52,763 bases of DNA from Allopseudospirillum japonicum (GCF_900108915.1 NZ_FNYH01000014.1:1-52763); one strand, 5' to 3'. Counted from the stretch's first letter, positions 35,873 through 47,059 are shown. Program-made: numbers and translations. Notes: generated by a model from the sequence alone, not told the origin.

Positions 35873-38059
35873 TTAAGGTGCTAACGCTTGGGCACGGCTC
35901 TGCTGCCAATCTTGTAAGACTTGCACAAACTCAGTGGCCGGAACCGGCGGGCTAATGTAATAGCCTTGGGCAAAATCACAATGTAAACGTCGTAAAAAGG
36001 CAATTTGTGCAGCGGTTTCCACCCCTTCACCGACCACATGTAAACCCAAACCATGGCCAAGGGCTACAATCGCACGGGTTAAAGTCCCCGGTTGTTCATC
36101 ACTGGTAATTTCTTGTAGAAAACAACGATCAATTTTAAGCACATCGACAGGAAAACGCTGTAAATACCCTAAGGAAGAGTAACCAGTACCAAAGTCATCA
36201 ATCGCCAAGGTAATACCTAAATTGCGCAATCTGTGCATAATATCTCGGGTTGCGCTGGCATCTTCCATCAAGCAACTTTCGGTTAACTCCAGCTCTAACA
36301 GATGCGGTGGCGCTTGGGTTTCTGCGAGAATTTTTTGTACTAAATCCACCAGCTTGTCATTACGCAACTGATGCGCGGAAATATTGACCGCAACTTTAAT
36401 TTCTAATCCTTGCGCACACCAAGCGGCAATTTGACAACAAGATTCATAGAGTACCTGCTCGCCTAATGCCCAAATCAGTCCGGTTTCCTCCGCTAGTGGC
36501 ACAAAAATCCCTGGGGAAATCATGCCATCTTGCGGGTGTGGCCAACGCACTAAGGCTTCCGCTTGGGTAATCCGATTAAGACGCAAACACAGCTTAGGTT
36601 GGTAATATACTTGTAAGCTTGATCTTTGTAGGGCTTGGCGTAAATCTCTTTCCAAGCGCAAACGTTCTAAAGAACCATCCTGCATATCCTCGCTGTACAG
36701 CTGCACATTATCGCCACCAAGTTGCTTAGCACGATTACGTGCCATATCCGCTTGATTAATCAGAACTTGTAGCTCTCGGCTGTGATCAGGAAATAAGCTC
36801 ACGCCAATACTGGCTGACATTAAAAGTTCATGGCCAAGCAAAATAAAGGGGCGCTTTAATTGCTCGATAATCCGCTGACCAACAGATAAAACCGCGTCAT
36901 AATGACGGCAGTTTTTAAGGACAAGTACAAATTCATCGCCACCTAAACGCGCTATGGTATCTGCATCCCGCACGCAGGCACTGATACGCTGCGCGGTTTC
37001 CTTTAATAAGGCATCGCCGACCTCGTGGCCTAGGGTATTATTAATGGCTTTAAAACGATCTAAATCTACATGTAATAAAGCCACTTTTTGATTGTAAATC
37101 CGTGCATGATTTAAGCTGACATGCAAACGATCACGGAATTGGTTACGGTTGGCTAATCCAGTGAGGGAATCATAATTGGCTAAATAAGTGAGGCGTTCTT
37201 CTGCTTGGCGTCTTTGGGTTAAATCAGAGAACATCCCGATATAGTGATATTCGTTTGTATAAGTCGAGGGTACGGCATACACCTTTAACCATTGGGGATA
37301 GACTTCCCCGGATTTTCGCTGTTCTTCTAGCTCACCTTCCCAATGGCCACGTTCACGTAAGGTTTGCCCAATTTGTCGGTAATGTTCGACAAGGTCAGAA
37401 GTCACATGCTGATAAATTTCTAAAAAACGTCGGTTTAATACCTCTGCCTTACTAAAGCCACTGATACGTGTAAAAGCCGCATTAACAAAAATAATGCGGT
37501 ATGCATGATCTAAAATAAAAATGGCTTCCGTGGAGACATCAAAAACCCGCCAAGCTAAACGCAAGCGTTCGTGTCTTTCTTGCTCATCACTAATATCACG
37601 ACGGGTTCCCAGCATACGTAATGCGCGTCCGGTGTCTGGCTCCCGTTCCACGACACGGCCGTTATCTTCAATCCAACGCCAAGCACCACTTTTATGCTGA
37701 ATCCGAAAACGGCACCGGAATTGATCTGTATAGCCTTTGAGGTTATCCACCAAGGCGCGTCTTAATTTGGGGTAATCTTCCGAATGCACAAAGGGCTGCA
37801 AATTCCCCATAAAATGCGGTACTTCGTCTTCTTGATAGCCAAAAATTTGCTCAAAATGTGAATGATAAATGGCATCGGATTGTAAATCCCATTCCCATAA
37901 CCCCAAATTGCTTGCCTCAACCGCGCGTGCAAAACGTTCCCTTTGATGAGTGAGCGCATCAATTTCACGCTGTGCTTGTACCAGTTGGGATTTTAAACGC
38001 CCTGAAACCTGATGTTGTCTTACTTTGCGTCGATACGACGTCCTGTCTTTTTTGGCCAT
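35873..38059 (-). CDS. PAS-PAS-GGDEF-EAL cyclic-di-GMP signalling protein
   Basis: A 728-residue soluble protein. A short coiled coil (~20-45) leads into two PAS domains (~45-160 and ~165-290; W-E-W-D-L in the first, I-I-F-V-N-A-A-F in the second). The diguanylate cyclase domain has an intact G-G-D-E-F at 373-377 with an inhibitory R-D-A-D site at 364-367. The phosphodiesterase domain has E-A-L at 501-503, E-L-T-E-S, D-D-F-G-T-G-Y-S-S, K-I-D-R and G-E-G-V-E-T, all catalytic residues intact. So both activities are possible, with the PAS pair as the sensor. There is no membrane segment. It stands alone. Confidence 0.93.
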   Translation of the reverse strand: MAKKDRTSYRRKVRQHQVSGRLKSQLVQAQREIDALTHQRERFARAVEASNLGLWEWDLQSDAIYHSHFEQIFGYQEDEVPHFMGNLQPFVHSEDYPKLRRALVDNLKGYTDQFRCRFRIQHKSGAWRWIEDNGRVVEREPDTGRALRMLGTRRDISDEQERHERLRLAWRVFDVSTEAIFILDHAYRIIFVNAAFTRISGFSKAEVLNRRFLEIYQHVTSDLVEHYRQIGQTLRERGHWEGELEEQRKSGEVYPQWLKVYAVPSTYTNEYHYIGMFSDLTQRRQAEERLTYLANYDSLTGLANRNQFRDRLHVSLNHARIYNQKVALLHVDLDRFKAINNTLGHEVGDALLKETAQRISACVRDADTIARLGGDEFVLVLKNCRHYDAVLSVGQRIIEQLKRPFILLGHELLMSASIGVSLFPDHSRELQVLINQADMARNRAKQLGGDNVQLYSEDMQDGSLERLRLERDLRQALQRSSLQVYYQPKLCLRLNRITQAEALVRWPHPQDGMISPGIFVPLAEETGLIWALGEQVLYESCCQIAAWCAQGLEIKVAVNISAHQLRNDKLVDLVQKILAETQAPPHLLELELTESCLMEDASATRDIMHRLRNLGITLAIDDFGTGYSSLGYLQRFPVDVLKIDRCFLQEITSDEQPGTLTRAIVALGHGLGLHVVGEGVETAAQIAFLRRLHCDFAQGYYISPPVPATEFVQVLQDWQQSRAQALAP

Positions 38060-38203
38060 AGCTTCATGTTCCCGCAGTCATCCAATTAGAATTCTTGTTA
38101 TTATTTAATGCAACTCAGTGTACCTGATGCGTATCTTTTGTGCATAGTTTCCGCTGGTGATGCCCATAGACCAAATTTCTAATCACATCTTCTTGAGAGA
38201 ATT

Positions 38204-40423
38204 ATGACGCTTTCTTCTACCTCTGATCTTCTAGTCGATCTCAACCCACAGCAAGAAGCTGCGGTTACCTCAAATAGCCCTTATTTATTAGTGCTTGCCG
38301 GCGCAGGTTCAGGCAAAACGCGTGTGTTAGTGCAGCGTATCGCGTATTTATTACAGCAACAATCGGCCTATCCTTGGCAACTACTTGCAGTCACTTTTAC
38401 CAATAAAGCCGCACGTGAAATGCGCGAGCGTTTGCAAGCGGTCGGCATCGCCGAGGCAGATACGGTTTGGATGGGTACTTTTCACGGTATTGCGCATCGA
38501 ATATTGCGCCGCCATGCGCATGTATTGGGTTTAGAAGAGAGTTTCCAGATTCTGGATGCAGATGATCAATTAAGGATCATTAAGCGCTTATTTAAAGATC
38601 ATCAAATCGATGATGAAGCCATCTCACCACGCCAAGTGCAACATTTTATTAATCAACAAAAGGAAGAAGGTTGCCGTGCTGCTTATGTATTGGCTGTCAC
38701 CCAAGAACAAAAACAATATGCAGAAATTTATGCTTTGTATGAACAAGCCTGTCGGCGTAAATCCTTAGTAGATTTTGCCGAACTTTTACTCGCTGTACAT
38801 GAGCTTTTACGTGATCATTCCGATATTTTGGCGCATTATCAGCAAAGATTCCGTCATATTCTGGTCGACGAATTTCAAGATACCAATACTTTGCAATATG
38901 CTTGGCTACGTTTGCTTGCTGGGCAAGATGCTAAACTCACCGTGGTTGGTGATGATGATCAATCCATCTATGGCTGGCGCGGGGCACGAATTGAAAATAT
39001 CCACGCCTTTAGTGAAGATTTTCGTCCCTGTGAAGTCTTGCGTTTGGAGCAAAATTACCGCTCTAGCGGCCATATTTTAGCCGCCGCCAATGCCTTGATT
39101 GCGCATAATCCACAACGTTTAGGCAAACAACTCTGGACCCAAGGTGCGCAAGGGCAAGCCATTCAAGTGTATGCTAGCTTGGATGAGCAAGACGAGGCGA
39201 CTTTTATCGTCAATCAAATCCGCAAATTACGCCAAGCGGCAGACTTCACTTATACCCAAGTTGGGGTGTTATATCGTTCGAATGCGCAATCGCGTGCTTT
39301 AGAAGAAGCCTTACGGCGTGCGCGCTTGCCTTATCGTATTTTTGGTGGTCAGCGTTTTTACGAACGCTTAGAAATTAAAAATGCTTTGGCTTACTTACGT
39401 GTGTTAGTGCATCCACAAGATGATGCTGCGTTAGAACGCATTATTAATGTGCCCGCGCGTGGGATTGGTAGCCGTACGCTTGAGCGTCTGCGTCAGTATG
39501 CCTTACAAGAAGGCATCGCCTTGTGGGATGCCGCACAAGCCTTATGTACCCAAGGCCTGTTCACAGGGACAACTCGTGCCAAAGTGCTCGCGTTTCTGCA
39601 CCTAATTGAACATTTACAAGCGCAGATTCAACCCCTAGCCCTGCATGAGATTATCCAAGAAGTGCTGAACACCAGTGGCCTGCTTGAACATCACGCCTTA
39701 GAAAAGGGAGAACAAGGACGTACTCGGGTAGAAAACCTGCAAGAGCTCATCTCAGCGGTACGGACGTATCAGCCGATGCAAACCGAGGCCATAGAAACTG
39801 GAGAAGATACCCAAAATGCAGGTAGGCAAGTACTCGCAAGCTTTCTTGCGGATGCAGCTTTAGATGCCGGTGAACATCAAGCTGCAGAACACCAAGAAGC
39901 GGTACAATTAATGACCTTGCATGCGGCCAAAGGCCTAGAATTTCCTTATGTTTTTATTGCTGGGGTGGAGGAAAATTTATTTCCTCACGCACGCTCAACA
40001 CACGAGCCGCAAGAACTAGAGGAAGAAAGACGCCTCATGTATGTAGGGATTACCCGGGCAATGCGTACTCTCTACCTGACATATGCACGTAGCCGGCGTA
40101 TTTTTGGTCGTGAGGAGCGCCATCTACCTTCGCGCTTTTTGCGCGAGATTCCAAGCCAACATCTGCAGGAAATCAATACGTTTCCAGAAAAACGGCCAGC
40201 ACCAGCCCATCAAGCGCCTAGAAAATCTAGCGTCCAACAAACGCAAGTAGCGCACCAAGCCCTTAATTTACAGCTGGGGCAAAGAGTGAAACATCCATTA
40301 TTAGGCGAGGGCATTTTAATGGCGTGCGAGGGTTATGGTGAACGCGCGAAAGTCCAAGTGCGCTTTGCAGAAGGCGGTGATAAGTGGTTGATTTTAGGCA
40401 TGGCAAAATTAGAAGTGCTTTAA
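38204..40423 (+). CDS. uvrD: DNA helicase II UvrD
   Basis: A 739-residue superfamily 1A helicase for mismatch and nucleotide-excision repair. Visible motifs are N-P-Q-Q-E-A-A-V, the Walker A A-G-A-G-S-G-K-T at ~31-38, T-F-T-N-K-A-A-R-E-M, G-T-F-H-G-I-A-H, Walker B D-E-F-Q-D-T-N, G-D-D-D-Q-S-I-Y-G-W-R-G-A, and V-Q-L-M-T-L-H-A-A-K-G-L-E-F. The C-terminus V-K-H-P-L-L-G-E-G-I-L is the small Tudor-like domain that contacts RNA polymerase in this family. Length suits UvrD (E. coli 720). Confidence 0.95.
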   Translation: MTLSSTSDLLVDLNPQQEAAVTSNSPYLLVLAGAGSGKTRVLVQRIAYLLQQQSAYPWQLLAVTFTNKAAREMRERLQAVGIAEADTVWMGTFHGIAHRILRRHAHVLGLEESFQILDADDQLRIIKRLFKDHQIDDEAISPRQVQHFINQQKEEGCRAAYVLAVTQEQKQYAEIYALYEQACRRKSLVDFAELLLAVHELLRDHSDILAHYQQRFRHILVDEFQDTNTLQYAWLRLLAGQDAKLTVVGDDDQSIYGWRGARIENIHAFSEDFRPCEVLRLEQNYRSSGHILAAANALIAHNPQRLGKQLWTQGAQGQAIQVYASLDEQDEATFIVNQIRKLRQAADFTYTQVGVLYRSNAQSRALEEALRRARLPYRIFGGQRFYERLEIKNALAYLRVLVHPQDDAALERIINVPARGIGSRTLERLRQYALQEGIALWDAAQALCTQGLFTGTTRAKVLAFLHLIEHLQAQIQPLALHEIIQEVLNTSGLLEHHALEKGEQGRTRVENLQELISAVRTYQPMQTEAIETGEDTQNAGRQVLASFLADAALDAGEHQAAEHQEAVQLMTLHAAKGLEFPYVFIAGVEENLFPHARSTHEPQELEEERRLMYVGITRAMRTLYLTYARSRRIFGREERHLPSRFLREIPSQHLQEINTFPEKRPAPAHQAPRKSSVQQTQVAHQALNLQLGQRVKHPLLGEGILMACEGYGERAKVQVRFAEGGDKWLILGMAKLEVL

Positions 40424-40903
40424 TTCATTATACAAGATTGGGCTGTTAAACAGCCCAAGTTCTGTGACAACTCACCTTATCATTGAATTTTTATATATCA
40501 AAAAACGACAACTTATTTACTTGTCTCCTTCCCTTATTTTTATACAAGTCTTTTATTGATATATTAGAATATACATTCTGTGTACCATTTTATATCCTCA
40601 CTTTTGCACTTTAAAATCCTCAATTTATTGTATCTTTATGTAAGTATTGCAATATTTTGTTAATAGTGATGACAGTTAACTCTATACTGTGTTTAATAAC
40701 GACCTTACCTTGAGCTTGATTTGCTTTTAGGTAACTAAACTTGACCAAGTAAACATGATAATAAAAAGCATCTTTCTGCACTAAAAAGGCATTTTGTTAG
40801 CGCACTTATTTGTTGTAGAAGCTCGTGGTCATTTGATCTTAAATATAGTTTGCTGTCAGCCTGTTGCACTTAAAGTGCATTGACTCAGATAAAAGGAGGT
40901 TCT
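40424..40903 (+). other. Intergenic region between uvrD and the K+ channel gene
   Basis: 480 bp, AT-rich, with no convincing gene. A perfect 8-bp hairpin ttgggctg/cagcccaa (40438-40458) just after uvrD may end its transcript, although no T-run follows. AAGGAGG at 40893-40899 is the ribosome binding site for the channel. The long AT-rich leader could hold a regulated promoter; I could not fix its elements. Confidence 0.5.
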
Positions 40904-41968
40904 ATGAATTATACTAAAATATTTAAAAACCTTGGCTTTGCAGTTGCGGGGTTAGCAATTTACCTCGGACTGCTATCTACCTTAATTCACTTTGAAAAAC
41001 AAGCCGAATCCCCCAGTATTAATACCTTAAGTGATGCCGTCTGGTATTCTATAGTGACTATGACCACTGTCGGTTATGGGGATATGTCGCCACAAACTGA
41101 GCTAGGTAAAATTATTGGTTATATTTTTATCTTTGCCAGTATGGGGGTGTTAGGTTTTCTTATTGGACGCATTAGTAGCTTTATTAATGAGATCCATGAA
41201 AATCGTCGCCTAGGTTATAACGGCACTAAGTTTATGAATCATGTTGTCATTATTGGTTGGGATCGTTTTGCACAAAATGTTGTTGACCAATTAGTGGCTT
41301 CTGATATTAAAGTGGCTGTCATTATGGATCAGCGCGCCCAATTAGAGCTAATTTCAGAAAACTATGATCGTGAACAAGTGTATTTCTTACTTGCAGATCA
41401 TCATAATTTTGAACTAGCACGTAAAGCCCATATTGAGGCCGCGAGTATTGTCTTTGTCAACCTTGAAGATGATACAGAAAAACTCGTTTATTTAATGAAT
41501 AGCCAGCAGTTTTATTATCGTGATTTAAAATATGGTGTGGTTGTTAATGATGATGAACTCATCCCTGCGTTTGAAGCTGCCGGCGCGGATATTGTGCTCT
41601 CCCGTGATGAATTTGATGCCAAGCTCACAGCGAGTTTTATTTTTGAGCAAGAAGTCGGCAAATATACAGAAAAAATGATTTCAGGCTCGAAAAAAGAGGA
41701 TGATTTTGAAATCCAGCAATACAGAGTGATTAGCCAAAACCGCTTTAGAGATAAGCTGTATTCAGAAGCTTTTTTTGATATTAAAAAGCAATTGGATGCA
41801 GTCCTAATCGGCTTAGCGACCACGATTGAAGGGGAGCGTGTTGTTTTAAGTAATCCAGATGATCCTAATTTAAGAATCTCCGAAGGGGACTACTTGATTT
41901 TGATTGCGTCAGGTCAAGTTTCCAAAAAGCTACAAAGGTCTTTTGGAGTGAATGAAGGTTCGCTCTAA
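40904..41968 (+). CDS. Two-TM potassium channel with RCK (TrkA-N/TrkA-C) domain
   Basis: A 354-residue channel subunit. TM1 covers ~10-29, the pore helix and selectivity filter T-M-T-T-V-G-Y-G-D lie at 52-60, and TM2 ~68-90. A cytoplasmic RCK module follows, with N-subdomain ~112-240 and C-subdomain (TrkA-C) ~265-350. The usual nucleotide-binding G-x-G-x-x-G reads I-I-G-W-D-R-F-A, so NAD binding is doubtful. The overall plan is that of MthK or Kch-type channels gated by ligand on an octameric RCK ring. ATG 40904 follows AAGGAGG. A stand-alone RCK gene comes next, 50 bp on. Confidence 0.9.
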   Translation: MNYTKIFKNLGFAVAGLAIYLGLLSTLIHFEKQAESPSINTLSDAVWYSIVTMTTVGYGDMSPQTELGKIIGYIFIFASMGVLGFLIGRISSFINEIHENRRLGYNGTKFMNHVVIIGWDRFAQNVVDQLVASDIKVAVIMDQRAQLELISENYDREQVYFLLADHHNFELARKAHIEAASIVFVNLEDDTEKLVYLMNSQQFYYRDLKYGVVVNDDELIPAFEAAGADIVLSRDEFDAKLTASFIFEQEVGKYTEKMISGSKKEDDFEIQQYRVISQNRFRDKLYSEAFFDIKKQLDAVLIGLATTIEGERVVLSNPDDPNLRISEGDYLILIASGQVSKKLQRSFGVNEGSL

Positions 41969-42018
41969 GTAGGATCTATTGACATTCTGAAATTTCTTTT
42001 TACCTAGGGGACATGCTG

Positions 42019-42795
42019 ATGTCGTCAATACTACCGAACTTTAAGAACTTTATCGTAATTGTGGGTTGGGATAAGTTTGCTGATTTAGTCACAGAACAAC
42101 TTGCCAATACCCAAAGACAAGCGATTGCTTTAGTCGATGATCAGAAAATTGCTGATCGGGTCAATTCCACTTATGACAATCAAAAAGTTGTCGCCATTAA
42201 GATGGATTATTTTAATATTGAGAAGCTGAAAAAACTGCCTTTAGATCGTGCTTTTGGCATTTATGTCAATCTAGCAACGGATCGAGACCGCTTAATGTAT
42301 GTGTTTCAATTACGCAAACATTTCCCTGAACTTGCCATTATTACCCCAGTGGTTAACCAGAAGCTTAAAGAAAGCTTTGCCGTGATTCCGAATATTTTCC
42401 CTTTATCTCGGGATGCAATTAGCGCGAAAATTTTTGCAAGCCATTTATTTAAGCAGGATGTCGCAACTTATCTCAATGAGCTTTTATCTCCGGCCACTTG
42501 TGATAAAGATCACAAATTACGCCAATATAAAATTTTAGCTGATAACCCCTTATGTAATGAGATGTATGGGGATGCCTTTATTAAGGTTAAACAGGATTAC
42601 AACGCAGTTTTAGTCGGGATTTCTAAACGCACCGCGGAAGGTAAATACGAATTACGCAAAAATCCTACCGATGAAACCTTGGTGCAAAAAAATGATTACT
42701 TAATCATTTTAGTGAATGAGAAATCAGCACAAGCGTTAGAGCAAGCTTTTGGGATAGTGACAGAGACCCCCAATGACGACTCAGCGCCTTTGTAA
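42019..42795 (+). CDS. Stand-alone RCK (TrkA-N/TrkA-C) protein, probable channel partner
   Basis: A 258-residue soluble protein resembling the RCK half of the preceding channel: V-I-V-G-W-D-K-F-A-D at residues 14-23 matches I-I-G-W-D-R-F-A-Q, and both share the C-subdomain with D-A-V/N-A-V-L-I/V-G. It has no membrane segment. The most likely job is to join or complete the gating ring of the neighbouring channel; it could also serve another K+ system. ATG 42019 lies eight bases after AGGGG and is preferred over ATG 42013. Confidence 0.82.
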   Translation: MSSILPNFKNFIVIVGWDKFADLVTEQLANTQRQAIALVDDQKIADRVNSTYDNQKVVAIKMDYFNIEKLKKLPLDRAFGIYVNLATDRDRLMYVFQLRKHFPELAIITPVVNQKLKESFAVIPNIFPLSRDAISAKIFASHLFKQDVATYLNELLSPATCDKDHKLRQYKILADNPLCNEMYGDAFIKVKQDYNAVLVGISKRTAEGKYELRKNPTDETLVQKNDYLIILVNEKSAQALEQAFGIVTETPNDDSAPL

Positions 42796-42820
42796 TCCCC
42801 CTCTCAAGACAGATGATAAT

Positions 42821-45800
42821 ATGAATAAGACCATAAACTCCCATCAGCCGCGAACGGCACGGCGTGCCCTGTTAGGGGTGGCCTTGAGTCTCGTGTTGGC
42901 ACAAGGTGCGCTTATGCCCACCAGCTTTGCCAATCCTGTTGATCTTTCCTTGCAGGCCAAAAGTTTACAGCAAGGCTTGCATCAGTTGAGCAATCAAGAC
43001 TTGCTCACGCAAGCGAGTCAAAGTTATCAGCAAGCCTTAGCACAATTTAATGCTGAACGTCGCCTGTTGCTTCAGCACCAAAGCTTATATCAGCAAACAC
43101 AAGCGGCGAATGCGGATTGGCAGATGCCGGAACCTCTAGCACCCACAGGGTTAGAGGTTGACGAGGCTGTGCTAACGCGTGCAGAAGCCCATATTCAAAG
43201 CTATCAAGCGCGTGAACAAAGCTTGCTACAAGAACGCACTATCTTAGAAAATTATTTGCGCCAATATGATGCGAGCTTGCAAGCCACTGAGCACTTTTTA
43301 GCGACTTTGCAAGAGTTACAAGTGGCTATCCTTGAGCTCAGCCTACGTATTCAAGATGGCAGCTTGCAGCCTGGACAGCGCCCCTTGTATCTAACGCAAG
43401 CGGCGATCACACAGCGCGCACGCACGCTAGAAACCGAGCAGGCGGCTTTACAGGAAAGACAGGCACAATCTCGCCAGCAGCTACAAAACCTGCAGCAAAA
43501 CCTAGAAACCATCCAAGCGAGCCTTGCGAGTACGCAAACCCAACTCACACAGATGCGCAACCAGTTGGAGGAACAAAACCGCCAACATGCCCTGCAAGAG
43601 AATTACCGCAAGCAAGATAATCAAGCCCTTGCAGAGAGCTTTGCCCAGTTAGAAGATGAGCGCGTTTTTTTACAGGGTGATTTCCAGTTATTACTTTTGC
43701 GCTTTAATCAAGGGTATGAGCAGCTGACCCCTTTAGCACAAGCCTTGGAAGCACCAGTAGACACTATCGAAGCACCTGGCACTGGGCTTGGTGTTGCTGA
43801 GCTGGAAACCCAGATTGCCGCCTTGCAAACCCAAATAGAGGCGCTGGAGCAGCGTTTGCAAGAATTGCAGCCTTATCAGCAGCAGCAAGAAAAGTTTGTT
43901 GAGCAAGGGGAAGCCTTTAAGGTAAGTGCAAGCTTTTTACAAAAGCAACTGGCGCAGATGCAGATGCTAATTCGTATTGCCGCTGAGCGTCAGTTACCCT
44001 TAGCACAAGAGCTGGATCAAGCGACCTTAGAAGATCAACGTGCCCGCATTGACCAGCAGGTACAAGAGGCGAACGCTAAGTTAGAGGTTGCCCAAACCCA
44101 AGTGTTAGCCCTGAAAACTCGTCTTGAAGAAATCAAGTCTGCACACCAGCAAGCCAACCAACTTTTGGCAGATTTGCAACAAAGTTTGGCATCATCCAAA
44201 CAGGCGCAACAGTGGGAGCAAGAAGTTCTCAGCCTAGATAGCCAAGCCCTCATTGATCACTTTGTGAAAGGGGTGCAAGCTGTTGGCGATCAGCAAGCCG
44301 CTTTGCAAGCGCAGCAGCAGGATGTAACCCAAGCACAAGCGGATATTCGCGCGCTCATTGATTAAACCGCAAGCTTAAGTGATCCTTTAATCAAACGTCC
44401 TCATCCGCAAGTCCAGCAGGAAGCGCAAAGAATCCAGCGCCAGCTTTATGAACTTGCTGGTTTAAAACTGGAAGAGGCAAAGACCAGTGATACCACATCT
44501 GAAGCGCCAGCGAGCACTCAGCTCCCGCAATTTTCTGGTGATCTGCAAGGGTTACAAGACTATCAAAGCCTAGCGGCCAGCCGTCAGCAGTATTTAAACA
44601 GCCAAGCACAAAACCAAGCGCAGATTGTCAGCCAATTGCAAGCCTTGGAAGAATTGCAAACGACTTATGTGCAAGGAATTTCTGATCTGCATTTGCTCTC
44701 GTTACAGCAATACGCTACCGCGATGGAGCTGAAAAAACAGCTCGGCCGTGGTGAGTTACCCGCTGAGCAAGCCCCTGAAGGCTTATTGCAAGCCTTGCGC
44801 AAAGAGCCATTACGTACACTGGAACAAACGCTTAGCGAGGCGATTAATCAGCGTGCGCACACACGTTTTCGTATTATTTCTTTAGGGGGGCAAATTGCAG
44901 AAGAACGTGCCCAGCAAGAAGCCCTAGCCACTGAAGCTGCAAAAGCCGCTGAGGAAGGCGCCGCTTCAGAAGATCCAGCCGCATCTGCACCCACCAGCAC
45001 AGCGAGCACAACAGAAGAGGCTACCCCAGCAACCCCAACGCAAGCCGAGGCTTTAGCGCCTTTACAAGCTTTAGTGGGCCAGCGTTTGGATTTGTTGGCT
45101 GATTTAGATCGTCTAGAAGCAGAACGTCTACAACAAGAAGCCACGTTAACTGGTAGCGAGCGTCTGGAGCAACAGGCAGAAAACCGGATGCGTGAGGGTA
45201 GTGGTTGGCTAGAAGCGATTTTGAGTGTGTTACCTTCGGATCGTGCCGCTGAACTGACTGAGTTATTGCGTGGCAATTATCAAAAGCTTTTAATTGTTGA
45301 AGCGCAGCAGGCGTTATTGGCGACAGAGAAAGAAAAGGTTGCCCAACTGATCCAGCTCACGCAGGAAGATCGCCAAGCTAGCGCCCAAGCCCTACCCCTG
45401 TTAAAGGCACAATTACAGGCATTGACCTTGCAACAAGATACCCTCTGGGTGAGTGCGCAAGCGCAATTACAGCCGCAAAAAGCAGACCAACTCAAAGCGG
45501 ATTTTAGCGTACGTACCGGTATTTCTTTACCAAGTGCGCCCCCGTTATTAGAAAAGAATAAGGCAGATTTTATTGCTCGGGTGCAAGATGAGCTTTTAAC
45601 CTTGTATGTACAAAAGCTCGCATTGCAGCAATGGATTCCGGTATTAGAACAGCGTCAAGCGAGCACCTTGTTAAATGAGATTGCTCATTACCGCGACCAT
45701 GAAGGCCAGCTCAATGCTTTGGATGCTTCCTTTATGCGCATGGTGAAACGTCTCACTGGGCATACGCAAGAAGAACTGGCTCAGTTACCAGAAAGACAAC

Positions 45801-46771
45801 AACCCAGCACCCATTTAGAAACCATTTATTTCCTTGAGGGGGAAATTGGTGCCGATCACGAACAACGCTCGCAGGCTTTATTACGTGCCTTGCTGCGTTT
45901 TGTGTTTGAGCTGTTCGCGATTATTTATGGCACTTGGTTTTTAATTATGATGGCTAAGCGCTTTGTCAATCGCAGATCACAAGAAATCGAAATGCGTGCC
46001 GGCCCAGAAAGTACACACCAATTGTTTGTGTTGTCTTTTAGTTTTGTTGCTTTCCGTCTGGTAGTGGTCTTGCTTGCGGCGACTTTAGCATTAAGTCGTA
46101 TGGGCTTTGATATTGGAGTCATTGTTGCCAGCTTGGGGATTGGTGGTTTTGCAGTCGCTTTAGCCGCAAAAGAAACCTTATCGGATCTGATCGGTGGGAT
46201 TACCCTGTTTGTGGAGCATTCCTTCAGCATTGGCGATGTGATTCAAATCAGCAGCTCAGATCCTAAAATGGGTGCGGCTGAGGTTGGCCGTGTGGAAGCT
46301 GTTTCTTGGCGGGTGACCCGCATCACCAATGTAATGAACTACAGTATTACCATTCCGAATGGTCGGGTTTCTGAATCTGTGATTATTAACTACACTCGTC
46401 AAGCCCAGCTACGCGATTTTACCCATGTTTATATTTCGCCGGCTTATAGCACCCGTCAAGTGGTGGCGTTAATTAACGAGGCAGTTGATGAATGTAACCT
46501 GATCCGTCAGGACCTACAAAAGCAGGTCCTAGCGACAGGGAACACTGTGATCGACAAGGTCTTGGTGAGCCGTTATGAAATCCGCTGGTATACGGATATT
46601 CCTTATCTGGCACGCGCCCGTGTTTTAACGGAGCTTTGGACACGTTTGTGGCAGAAATTCCATGAGGCAGGTTTATCCTTGGAATATGGCCTACCGCAGG
46701 AAGTACAAGCGCCTGCTTTGCCAGCTCAAGCCAAGACTTTACCTCAGCAACCACCGACTCATAGCGCCTAG
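42821..46771 (+). pseudogene. MscS-family mechanosensitive channel with long periplasmic domain, split by an in-frame TAA
   Basis: One frame of 1317 codons interrupted once, by TAA at 44363-44365 (codon 515; context A-L-I-D-stop-T-A-S-L). The 5' part has a signal peptide (hydrophobic run, S-F-A-N) and a glutamine/leucine-rich coiled coil. The frame stays open across 44366-44635 and continues into more coiled coil, an Ala/Thr/Pro linker near 44970-45060, then three membrane segments and the MscS core: A-S-L-G-I-G-G-F-A-V-A-L-A-A-K-E-T-L-S-D-L-I-G-G-I. The architecture is like MscK/KefA but with fewer membrane segments. A CAA-to-TAA change would explain the split. The channel half could be restarted internally (TTG 44636 is one option) but would lack a signal peptide. 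It follows the K+ channel and RCK genes. Confidence 0.82.
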
Positions 46772-46779
46772 TTTGTGGT

Positions 46780-46843
46780 AGCCCCTAGGATTTACTAGGG
46801 GCTTTACGCACCATAATAGGGTTTTTTCTGATCTATTATGGTG
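46780..46843 (+). terminator. Two inverted repeats after the MscS-type gene
   Basis: First, agcccctag/ctaggggct (46780-46803), a 9-bp perfect stem followed by a short T stretch. Second, caccataatag/ctattatggtg (46809-46843), an 11-bp perfect stem around a T-rich loop. The first is a plausible terminator. The second could be a terminator or a dyad operator. The rest of the gap to 47060 is AT-rich without a gene. Confidence 0.6.
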
Positions 46844-47059
46844 TGTTTTAATTAAAAGTGGTCAGGTAAAGGTTTTAACTATAAACTAAATTAGTTAATG
46901 GTTGATTGTAATGCATAATAAAATTTACACTCTTTTTTCATTAAAAGCGATCCATGGAGATAGCCACATAAGGAACTAGGTTAAGTGCTTGGTGCTTATA
47001 GATCTTATAAAAATTTAAGCAGTTAAATAGGACTAAATCTGCTGATGATTGTTATTTAA

